Part shown: piece after piece, positions 43,827 to 52,500 of the stretch | Position numbering within the stretch: the first letter of the stretch is position 1 | Layout of the letters: the number at the start of each line of letters is the position of its first letter | From: Polyangiaceae bacterium | Lineage (GTDB): Bacteria > Myxococcota_A > Polyangia > Polyangiales > Polyangiaceae | Assembly: GCA_016929495.1 (NCBI GenBank) | Contig: JAFGIS010000070.1 | Coordinates: 1-59,281 of the forward strand | DNA length: 59,281 bases | Direction of reading: 5' to 3' | Notes under the pieces: generated by a model | The model's input: the letters and a program-made list of their open reading frames with translations, nothing else | Told to the model about the DNA's origin: nothing | Databases searched by the model: none | Position numbers and translations under genes: made by a program

Positions 43827-45905
43827 ATGGAAGACCAAGAGGTGCTCGAACGAATACGTGCAAAGCCATTGACTCGAGCAGAGGCGGCCAGCCTGGCGCA
43901 AGCCGTCGACGCAGCGACCATCCGCCGTGCCCTGCCCACGATCCTGAGCGAGCTCGGCGTAGCGTCCGCCACGCTCGCGGCCTTCGCGCTGCTGGCCCAG
44001 GGCGAGAAACCCGGGGACGAGCTCTTGCTGGCGCTTCTGCCCGAAGTGGACGACATGGCCCACTTCGCCACACTGCTCGCTCACGGCGCGGAGCACCTAA
44101 CGAGCCTCTGCGTGCAGCTGCTCGAACAAGGACGCATGAGCGCGCCGCGGGATGCGTTCGCCACGCTGCGCGCGGCCGAGGCTCTGGGCGATACGCCACC
44201 GCCGGCGGCGCTGCTCCTGTCTCTGCGCCGGCAGCTCCGCCGTTGCGTCGACCTGAAAGAGGGGATCTTCCTCGGCAAAGCAGCATCGCTCGTCGGGGAC
44301 GCCTTCACCCGAGAGCTGGGTGCCCCATGGATCGAGATGACTCGCGAGGTCGAAGCCCTTCCCTTGGGAGCGCCGGCACACGATCCGCTGCGCGTGCTTC
44401 CCGAGGCAGCACCGAAGCGCTGGGTGACGGGATATACCGTACGCCAGCAGAGCCCGGCGGCGGGCCGCAACGACCCTTGCCCGTGCGGCAGTGGCAAGAA
44501 GTACAAGAAGTGCTGCATGCTGAAGGATCGAGACGCGGCGCCCGAGGGACCACCGGAGCCCGAGCCCGAGCTGCTCACCTCCGCGCAGGTGGGCGAGCTC
44601 CGACCCCAGCAGCTGCGTCGGCTCGATCCGAACAAGCTCGGCGCGGTGCAGCTCCTCGTGGCCTATCGACGGCTCGCGGACTTCCACTACTGGCAGGAGG
44701 CCGCGCGGCTGCTCGACGTGCTCGAGACGCGTACGGATCCGGACAACGCCGATGGCCACCGTCACGACTTCACGGCAAGTCTGCTCGAGGCCGGCCAGCT
44801 CGAACTGGCGGAGCAGCAGTACGCGAAGCTGTCAGCCGACGCGCAGGACGACCTGCGCCTGGAGCGCGCGTGCGCCCGCCGAGAGGACGGCCTGCTCGAG
44901 CGGCTCGAAGCCGAGGCCCGCCGAGGCCTGCTTCCTGAGGCAACGACCGACCTGGTCGAGGTGGCCCACGTGCTCTTGCGTCACAGTCCTGCCCTGGGGA
45001 TCCTGGTCGCGCGCGGCGCTTTGTCTGCCGATCGCGCGCTCGACAGCGACGTCCTGCTGCAAACGGCAGAGGAGGCGCGCGACACCGCAGCGCTTCCCCC
45101 CTTCGAGCCATGGTGGGACATCTGGGACATGATGCTCGCCAAGCGCATGGGCGAAGTGAAAAAACGCACGCTCGAGCAGGCGCGAGCCGACATTGCCGAA
45201 CGGACGCTCACGGAGCTCAAGGCCGCGACCGACGAGGCACAGGGACTGCGCACCGAGCTCGGCAGCCTCGAGACGCGCCTCGAGGCCCTCACGAGCGAGC
45301 GCGACGCGCTGGCCAAGACGGCTCGGCCAGACGAGCTCGAGCGTGCGAAAGCCCAGAGCGCAGAGCTCGAGAGTGAACGGCGACGCCTGAAGAACAAAGT
45401 CGAACAGCTGCGCGGCCTTCTGAGCCACAGCCAGCGCGAACGCGCGGAGCTACGCCAGCGCGTGTCCAAGCTCGTCCAGGCCGACGCGGACGCGCCACGA
45501 CCCGGCGCAGGGCAGCCGAGCCCCTCCGAACGCCCGACCGCCGTGAACGGCGACGCGACGGACGCAGGCGCCGAAGCGACCGACGCGCTCGAGCTCGACG
45601 ATGACACGAGGTTCGTGCCTCGCCGGCTCCTGGTGCCCGAGCTCACGACTCGCGCGAAAAAGTCCTTGCTCGAGCTGCCGGCGCACGTCGGCCGCGCGGC
45701 GCTGGCGCTCCTGGCCGAGCTCGGGGCTGGTGACGAAGCGAGCTGGGCCCGGGTCAAACGGCTGCACGCGCTCGAAGCCGTTCGTTCGGCGCGCGTCGGG
45801 ATCCACTACCGCCTCCTGTGCCGGGTAGAGGAGACGGAACTCCGGGTGCTCGATGTCGTGCATCGCCGCGAGCTCGAGACGGCGATCGGGCATTTGAGGG
45901 GGTGA
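43827..45905 (+). CDS. SEC-C metal-binding protein with coiled coil and RelE-like C-terminus
   Basis: 692 residues, cytoplasmic. An N-terminal helical region (1-200) is followed by a SEC-C zinc motif (NDPCPCGSGKKYKKCCML, Cys at ~218-230). A second helical region spans to about 440, then a long coiled coil (~445-552: TLEQARADIAERTLTELKAA, ERRRLKNKVEQLRGLL), an acidic linker, and a C-terminal ~85 residues (LLELPAHVGRAALALLAELG, VGIHYRLLCRVEETELRVLD, VVHRRELETAI) that look like the RelE/ParE toxin fold (strand RVGIHYRLL, VLDVVHRRELE). SEC-C modules bind zinc and often ribosome- or SecB-related partners. The full architecture is not one I recognise as named. Confidence 0.78.
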   Translation: MEDQEVLERIRAKPLTRAEAASLAQAVDAATIRRALPTILSELGVASATLAAFALLAQGEKPGDELLLALLPEVDDMAHFATLLAHGAEHLTSLCVQLLEQGRMSAPRDAFATLRAAEALGDTPPPAALLLSLRRQLRRCVDLKEGIFLGKAASLVGDAFTRELGAPWIEMTREVEALPLGAPAHDPLRVLPEAAPKRWVTGYTVRQQSPAAGRNDPCPCGSGKKYKKCCMLKDRDAAPEGPPEPEPELLTSAQVGELRPQQLRRLDPNKLGAVQLLVAYRRLADFHYWQEAARLLDVLETRTDPDNADGHRHDFTASLLEAGQLELAEQQYAKLSADAQDDLRLERACARREDGLLERLEAEARRGLLPEATTDLVEVAHVLLRHSPALGILVARGALSADRALDSDVLLQTAEEARDTAALPPFEPWWDIWDMMLAKRMGEVKKRTLEQARADIAERTLTELKAATDEAQGLRTELGSLETRLEALTSERDALAKTARPDELERAKAQSAELESERRRLKNKVEQLRGLLSHSQRERAELRQRVSKLVQADADAPRPGAGQPSPSERPTAVNGDATDAGAEATDALELDDDTRFVPRRLLVPELTTRAKKSLLELPAHVGRAALALLAELGAGDEASWARVKRLHALEAVRSARVGIHYRLLCRVEETELRVLDVVHRRELETAIGHLRG

Positions 45906-46024
45906 ATGGGTCCAGAGGTGCCAGACGTGGCTGGAGGCTGTCCTCGCTCCCGACGTGCGGGTCACACAGACTCCCGCGCTTGTCCGACGCAACGGGGTCG
46001 CGCAATGCCCTCGGGTCACCCCGG

Positions 46025-47509
46025 TCACCCCCGCCCTCGTCGCCCACGGATCTTGGCCTCGATGTACCCGTCTCCGAAGAACTTCCGAGCAGCGTGCTGG
46101 TTGTGCAGACGGCATCGAAGCGTCACATTCGCCAGCGTCGCAGGCCCTCCGACCGCGTGGGGCTCGATGTGCTCGAACTCGAGGAAGCGGCGTTCGCTGC
46201 AGCGGCGGCCCGTCTTCGAATCGACGAACGTGCACTGGCCGCCATCTCGCTCTGAAACGCCGCGACGCACCTCGGCAGCAATGGTGCGCGACCCTCGCGC
46301 GTCCTGGGCCGAAGCACGCGCTGCACCTGGCGAGGACACACTGGTCCTTCCTTCCCGGACTCGCTCCGGAGCGAGCTCGGGTGAGCGGTTCGGCGCGGAC
46401 GCGCGCCGTCGCCCGGAGCTCGATGCCTTTCGAGCACGCCCTGCTCCAAAACGACGCTTCTGTTCCTGGATGATGAGCGCGTCCAGGGCACGCTCGAACA
46501 GAGCGGCGATGTCGCCGGGCGGCACCGCATGGCTCGCAAGCTCCCGGGCACGTTCGAGCTTCTGTACCAGCTCCTCCCTGGCGGTGAAGGTCACGCGGTA
46601 GCGCTGGGGCGCGCGGGGCTCGATGCGTGGTCGGTCCGCAGCGCGGACGAGCATCCAGGTTGGGGTTTTCTCGGATGTGCGACCGGGCGCGTGGCCGCCG
46701 ATCGTGTCGTCGGGCTGATTCCGTCCGCTCGTGACCGAGCCGTCGGCGTCTGCTGCCGTGACCGAGTCGGTTGCCGTGGCCGACTCGGTTGCCGTGGCTG
46801 ACTCGGCTGCCGTAGCCGAGTCGGCTGCCGTGGCCGAGTCGGCTGCAACCGCCGAGTCGGTTGCCACCGCCGAGTCTGCTGCCGTGGCCGAGCCGGCTGC
46901 CACCGCCGAGTCGGTTGCCGTGGCCGAGTCGGCTGCCGTGGCCGAGCCGTCGGCGTCTGCTGCCGTAGCCGAGTCCGTTGCCGTGGCCGATGCCGTGCCC
47001 CTGGCCCCCGCCGCTTCTGACGAAGCGGCCGGTAGCTTGCGCACGCTGGCCGGCACGTCCGGTCGCGGGAACCGCTCGGCGACGAGCTTCTCGACCTGCC
47101 GCTTGGTCTTCCCGCACGCTGCGTTCAGAAGGTCCAAGTGGTTGTCGGGCGTCAGGCACGGCGCCACGGCAAGCAACCCCGACAGGTGCAGCTCGCCGCT
47201 CGTTACCAGGCCCAGCGCGGCCGGGAACCTGCGCACCAGGCGCGCGGCGGTGATGCGCTTGTAGGCTTCATCCTCACTGAACTGCAGTGATTGCACGCAA
47301 TACTGGAACAGGGACGAAAACGCCCAGCACGCGTGCAGGCGCCGTGCGTCGACTTCCCCCAGATGGACGAGCAGTTCCGCGGTGAGTCGGTGGTCCCGCT
47401 GCACCAGCGCAACGAGCTGTGTTCTCAGCTCGTCGTCGGCGAGCCGTGCTACCTCCTTGGCGAGCTCTGCTACGTCCTGGAACGCATGGCCCAATGCATC
47501 GAACGTCAT
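46025..47509 (-). CDS. HNH endonuclease with expanded repeat linker
   Basis: 494 residues from ATG 47509. The N-terminal domain (residues ~1-140: AFSSLFQYCVQSLQFSEDEA, YKRITAARLVRRFPAALGL, SGELHLSGLLAVAPCLT) is the helical DUF222-like region of myxobacterial HNH proteins. It is followed by an Ala/Asp/Ser/Thr linker encoded by 18-base repeats (46737-46995), then SEKTPTWMLVRAADRP and RYRVTFTAREELVQKLERAR. The C-terminal HNH domain has GQCTFVDSKTGRRCSERRFL, EFEHIEPHAVGGPATLANVT and LRCRLHNQHAARKFFG. Catalytic His and the Cys pairs for structural zinc are visible. DNA nicking or cleavage is the family expectation; a target is unknown. It converges with the SEC-C gene. Confidence 0.87.
   Translation of the reverse strand: MTFDALGHAFQDVAELAKEVARLADDELRTQLVALVQRDHRLTAELLVHLGEVDARRLHACWAFSSLFQYCVQSLQFSEDEAYKRITAARLVRRFPAALGLVTSGELHLSGLLAVAPCLTPDNHLDLLNAACGKTKRQVEKLVAERFPRPDVPASVRKLPAASSEAAGARGTASATATDSATAADADGSATAADSATATDSAVAAGSATAADSAVATDSAVAADSATAADSATAAESATATESATATDSVTAADADGSVTSGRNQPDDTIGGHAPGRTSEKTPTWMLVRAADRPRIEPRAPQRYRVTFTAREELVQKLERARELASHAVPPGDIAALFERALDALIIQEQKRRFGAGRARKASSSGRRRASAPNRSPELAPERVREGRTSVSSPGAARASAQDARGSRTIAAEVRRGVSERDGGQCTFVDSKTGRRCSERRFLEFEHIEPHAVGGPATLANVTLRCRLHNQHAARKFFGDGYIEAKIRGRRGRG
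46737..46995. repeat. 18-bp in-frame minisatellite in HNH gene linker
   Basis: About 14 degenerate copies of an 18-base unit of the type GCCGTGGCCGAGTCGGCT, encoding (A/S)DSATA-like hexapeptides on the minus strand. A near-identical 47-base block flanks it at 46737 and 46944, 207 bases apart, suggesting segment duplication. All changes keep the frame. Confidence 0.8.
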
Positions 47510-47880
47510 GACGCAAGATAACACGGGGTTTTCTGAGCTCTTGCGTGCCGCCCAGCGAGCGTTTCCAGGCACGAAATGCTTCGGCGCTCATCGCGTTGCC
47601 CGAGCGCACGACCTGACGCGAGCTCGTGCGCGCAACGTGCCTTGCTGGCGTTCTCGAGCTCGAGAAGCGTTCGAGGGCCTGGGAGCCCGTCAATGAAAAT
47701 CGACGTGTCGACGCTGAAGAATGCGAGACTCCTTTCGGGGTCGGGTGCTGTCTCCAGAACGGCCGCAGAACTGGCGGCCCGCAGGTTGGCTCAGGCTTGA
47801 GGCGTTCGCCGCACAGGTCGACAGGTTCGTAGCGTTCGAGGCCGTCGACGAATGCGGCTATCCACTGAGTTCGCCCCCTG
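47510..47880. other. Intergenic region, possible decayed coding sequence
   Basis: 371 bases between the HNH start and the end of the Gly-linker lipoprotein, both on the minus strand. A minus-strand frame reads SLAFFSVDTSIFIDGLPGPR, faintly like the opening of a PIN domain, and stops in an ATGA overlap with the HNH start, but it has no start codon and no second PIN motif. Treated as noncoding or remnant. Confidence 0.4.
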
Positions 47881-49263
47881 CTAGCCAGGAACCCGCAGAC
47901 GATACACGCCGAACTGGGAGTCAGGGGAATACCAGACGGCGCTACCGTCCCACTCCACGCAGGAGAAGGAGCCCGGCTGCGCCTCGATCCCGAGGCCCGC
48001 GGGGTCGAACTCCCACAGCAGGTCACCCATGAATGAGTAGTGAAAAAGGTTGGACCAGCCCTCCCCGGAGCCCCCGATCCAGAGCCCCGCAACGTCCGAG
48101 CTGATCCCGGTGGGATGACCGAAGAAGTCGGCCTCCCAGTTCAGAATCAACTGACCGTCGGCGGCGTGCTTGTAGATCGTGCCGAAGTTGTAGTCGCCGA
48201 CCCAGAAGTACTGCCCGTCCCAGGCAAAGCCGCTGTTGCTCCAGTAGTTCAGACCGTCCCTGCGCTCGAGCGCCACGCCCGTCAAGTCGACCTTGACGAG
48301 CCCGAGACCCGTGCCCATCCAGAGCCCATTTCCGCCCCAGCTCAGGTCCTGTGGGAAGAGGTCGCTCTCGAACGAGCTGATGACGTTGCCGGCCGTGTCG
48401 AGCTCGAAGACTCTGTAGAGATTGTCGAGCATCCACAGGTGCTCGCCATCCCAGGCCAGCCCCTCGCAGCGGCTGCCCGGGGACACGAACGACGACAGAA
48501 TCGACGCGTCACCGATACCGCCGACCCCGCCGAAGCCGCCCGTGCCGCCGAAGCCGCCCGTGCCGCCGAAGCCACCCGTGCCGCCCTGCCCCAAAGCTCC
48601 GCCGCTTCCGGCATTCCCGCTGGACCCGCCGGAGCCCCCACTCTGCAGACAGTCGGCGAACTCGAGCAGCTCGCCGAGGCAGCTCACGTCAGCCGGCACG
48701 GCGTGCCCGTCCGTGTCGCATTCCCACGTCTCGACGCTGGCCAGGCAGGCGAGCGCGTTGTCGAAAGCGTCCGCGCAACCCGGCGCGACGCCACCCTGCT
48801 CGACGCAGGAAGCGGCGCACTCGTCGGGGTTGTCGCCAGGACAGGACGCCATCCTAACCCGCGAGCAGTAGCTCGCGCAGGTACTCTCGGCGTTGCCGCT
48901 TCCTCCGCCGCCCGCGCCGCCCCCGCTGCCCGCGGTGCCGCCACGGCCCCCGCCGCCGGTCGAAGCCGCCGTGCCGCCCGTACCTTCGCTGCCGCCCACA
49001 GCTCGCGATGTATCCGCGATGCCGCCGCCTCCCTGCGCCGAGTCGTCGCCGCTGACGCCGCCTCCCTGCGCCGAGTCGTCGTCGCTGACGCCGCCACGTT
49101 GAGATGCACCCGCCCGTTCGGCCCCGACGCTGGAGATCCCGGCGAAACTGCCCCCCGGGTTTTCGGACCCGCCAGCGGAGCGGTCGGAGAGCCCGGCCAC
49201 CACCTGGCAGCCACAAGCCATGCCGACGGCCAGCACTACCAACGGGCTCGAGGGACCCTGCAT
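47881..49263 (-). CDS. Gly-linker lipoprotein with propeller-like C-terminal domain
   Basis: 460 residues from ATG 49263. Lipoprotein signal (SPLVVLAVGMACGCQ). Gly/Ser linker, a small six-Cys domain (STCASYCSRVRMASCPGDNP, DECAASCVEQGG, APGCADAFDNALAC), then a second linker with four (F)GGTGG steps. The last ~190 residues have repeated Trp/Gly blade motifs (CEGLAWDGEHLWMLDNLYRV, DLSWGGNGLWMGTGLGLVKV, FAWDGQYFWVGDYNFGTIY, GISSDVAGLWIGGSGEGW, CVEWDGSAVWYSPDSQFGVY), as in glutamine-cyclotransferase-like or SMP-30-like beta-propellers. Likely a surface binding protein. No catalytic residues assigned. Confidence 0.8.
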   Translation of the reverse strand: MQGPSSPLVVLAVGMACGCQVVAGLSDRSAGGSENPGGSFAGISSVGAERAGASQRGGVSDDDSAQGGGVSGDDSAQGGGGIADTSRAVGGSEGTGGTAASTGGGGRGGTAGSGGGAGGGGSGNAESTCASYCSRVRMASCPGDNPDECAASCVEQGGVAPGCADAFDNALACLASVETWECDTDGHAVPADVSCLGELLEFADCLQSGGSGGSSGNAGSGGALGQGGTGGFGGTGGFGGTGGFGGVGGIGDASILSSFVSPGSRCEGLAWDGEHLWMLDNLYRVFELDTAGNVISSFESDLFPQDLSWGGNGLWMGTGLGLVKVDLTGVALERRDGLNYWSNSGFAWDGQYFWVGDYNFGTIYKHAADGQLILNWEADFFGHPTGISSDVAGLWIGGSGEGWSNLFHYSFMGDLLWEFDPAGLGIEAQPGSFSCVEWDGSAVWYSPDSQFGVYRLRVPG

Positions 49264-49512
49264 CGGGCGGGAAGGATACGCGCAGGGGCGCGGCTCTGAA
49301 AAGCGTCCCGCCGTTCGGGAATCATTTCGCGCACTCGAGCGAGCGTCCTGCGACGGCACCAGGCGCGCGGCGGTGATGCGCTCGTCGGGCTCGTGTCTCC
49401 AGGACAGGCCAAAGAACTGGCCGACCGTCGCCCACACGGCCTGGTTTGCACGGCCGAAGCGACGGTCTGTTGTAGCCGAAGAGCCGCTGTGCGAACGTGC
49501 TGGGCCGAGACC

Positions 49513-52500
49513 ATGGCCGAGGGCACGCTCAGCTGGCTCCACTTGAGCGATCTCCGCCTACCAGCGCAGCCAAGAGCCGAGTGGCAACAGCTCGAGGGGC
49601 TGCTCGTCGATAGCTTGCGCGCGCGGCCCGACCGGTTCGACCCGGTGGACCTGGTGTTGCTGTCGGGCGGGATCGCCGCGTCGGGCACGCCAGGGTGCTA
49701 TGCCGAGGTCGATCGGTTTCTCGAACGCGTGCTCGGGGCGCTCGGCCCGGAGACGGACCACGACCCAGGGCCTGCGCTCATCGCCGTGCCGGGCGACTCG
49801 GACGTTGCGCCGCTCAGCGCGTTCGAGGCTCTCGGGTATGCTGCGTTCGATCGCTACGGGGCCCCGGACGATCCTCACGCCGTGGAGCTGCGTCGCCTGC
49901 TGTGGGAGCAGCGACAGTTCGGTTTCATCGAGCGGCTATTCTCACCCTATCTGGCATGGAGACAGCGCTGGCTGGCTCGCGCGAAGCCGGGAGTGATGAT
50001 CCACGCGTCGCCGTTTCCGGGCGATCTGGCCGTGCGCATCGAGAAGCCCGGGCTCGGCGTATCGTTGCTCGGGCTCAATTCCGCGTGGATGCAGTATTCG
50101 GCGCGCGAGCGCCGCGGTCAGCTCGAGCTGCCTCTGGAGCAGATCCAGGCTGCACTGCCTCCGGGGCCGAGCCCGCTCGATTTCTTCCCCGGTCGTGGCC
50201 CGAGCTCGCCGGACGAGGCGATCCTGCTCGTGCACCACGGGCTCGACTGGCTGTCGCTGCGCTCCAAAGAGTCGATCCGAGCGCACGCGTACCATGCGGA
50301 GCGCTGCAGCGTGCTCGTGCACGGCCACGCGACGCGCAGCAGCTCCGAGCTGCTCGCGGTCTCGGGCGCACTGAGCCGCGCTCGCTTCCAGGTCGGCGCA
50401 CTGGGCTCGTTGCCCGGTGCGGACGCTCCCGGCGAAGGGCCGCCGAGGCCGAGCTACGCGCTCGGCCAGATCGAGCCGACCGGCCGCGTGCGTGTCTGGC
50501 CGTTCTGTGTCGCGCAGCGCGAGGATGGCACACGCTCTTTCGACCGCGACCAGAGCTTCGACACCGACGAGCCGGATGGAGCCGTACTGCTCCGACCGGC
50601 AAGGGAGATCCCAAGGCGGCCAAGCGCGCCGTCCAGGCCGCGCATGCCGGGACCTCCTGGCCCTCGTCCGGGCGACGGACACGGCGGCGTGGGCCCCATC
50701 GCCCCAGCGCACGCGCTCACGGACGAAGAGCTCGAGCGCTTTCGGAGCTGGGCCCAGCAAGAGCACACGCGGCTCGATCTGGTGGGCATCGGCGCCGCGG
50801 ACTTCACCTTCCGTCTCGAGGACGTGTACGTGGCCCTGGGCATCGGACGCAGGGTCCCCTGCGCCGAACAGCTGCCTATGCCGCACGGGTGCGCGGATCT
50901 CAAGAGACGCGAGGAGCGCGAAATCGATATCCTGGACGCGCTGGCCGTGAGCGGGGACGATGAGCTCGGGCTCTTCGGTGAGCCGGGCTCGGGCAAGACC
51001 ACCGCGCTGAAGAAGCTGCTCTGCGTCGCGCTCACGAGCGCCCCGTCGCTGGGGTTGCCCGCCGATACGCTGCCCGCGCTGCTGCGCCTGCGCTACGTCA
51101 CGGCCGAAGACCTCGGAGCAGAAGACGCGCTCGGCACCTTCTTCGTCCGCCAGCTGGTCGCCGAGTCCCGAGGAGCCATCGGCCGCGGGCTCGCCGAGCG
51201 GGTGTGGCAGCGCGGCCGCGTGTTGCTCTTGCTCGATGGGCTCGATGAAATCGCCGACGAGGCCCAGCGGCGCCGCGTGTGCGAGCTCTTGGAAGGGTCG
51301 CGCGCCGGCGTGCGAGCGCGCCAGAGCCGCATGGTGGTCTCGTGCCGCTACGCGGGATACGACGAGCTCAAGGGGGTGCGGCTGGGTCCACGGTTCGTCA
51401 AGCTCGACGTCAAGCCCCTGAGCGACGAGCTCATCGAGGAGCTGTCCGCCAAGTGGTTCCGGGCCGCACGGCGAGCCATGGCCGGCGATCGGTCGCAGCA
51501 CGGTGAAGCGGATGCCGAGGCTCTCAAGGATGCACAGAGCCTGCTCGAGCGGCTCAGAGACAGAAACGAAGTCAGCTACCGCATCCGGTCGCTGGTTTCG
51601 ACCCCGCTCTTGCTCACGCTGCTCTGCGTGGTGGTGCTCCGCGGCCAGGAGATCCCGCGCCGGCGTGCGGACTTCTACGCCGAGTGCCTCAAGATCCTGC
51701 TCGGGCGCTGGGCAACGCACCGGGGCGACCAGCCTCTTTGCGATGTGGACGAGGCGCTGCCCATCTTGCGGCACTTGGCCTACAGGCTGCACAAGGACTC
51801 GCGGCGCGACTTCGTGCTCGAGGAGCTCGACCAGTGGCAGGGCCAAGACATCGATCGCGTGGGCCGCCGCCGCGCCGAGATCCTGACCACCCGCATGCTG
51901 CTCGACTGGCTCGTTCAGCGAGCCGGCGTCATCGCCCGGGTCGGGCAGGAGCGCTACGGGTTCGTGCACCTGGGGCTGCAGGAGTACCTGTGCGCCACGC
52001 ACATGGCCCGCGAGCGCCTGTTCCAGGAGCTCGCCGGTCATTTTGGCGAGCCCTGGTGGAAGGAAGTCACGCTGCTCGCTTTGGGCCAGAGCGAGCACGA
52101 GGTGTTCGTGCCGCTGATGCGCGAGCTGGCGCGTCCGGACGTGCTCACGGATCCGAAGCTCGAGCAGTGGCTCGTCGAGTGCCTGGACGAGGCGCGCGGG
52201 GTGACCAGCGAGCCGTTCCTGGGGCTGCTCGAGGACGAGTCCACGGATCCGAAGGCCCGAGCCACGGTGCTGCGCTTGTTCCTCAGCCGCCCGGAGCCCG
52301 AGCTGGTGCGCGTGGCAGCCACGCTCGATGCTACCCGGGACCACGCGGTCCAAGCGCTCGCCCAGGAGGCGCTGCTCAAGGAAAAACGCCGCAGCACCGA
52401 ACGAGCCCCAGGATCTGCCGAGCCGACCGCCGCCGCGATCGAGTCGCCCGCGTACGACGTGTTCCTGAGCTACCACCGCAAAGACCGCGAGGTCGTGCGC

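Noticed and set aside
47510..47700. PIN-domain-like peptide SLAFFSVDTSIFIDG upstream of the HNH gene
   Set aside because: One weak motif, no start codon, no further PIN acidic residues; chance or very decayed.
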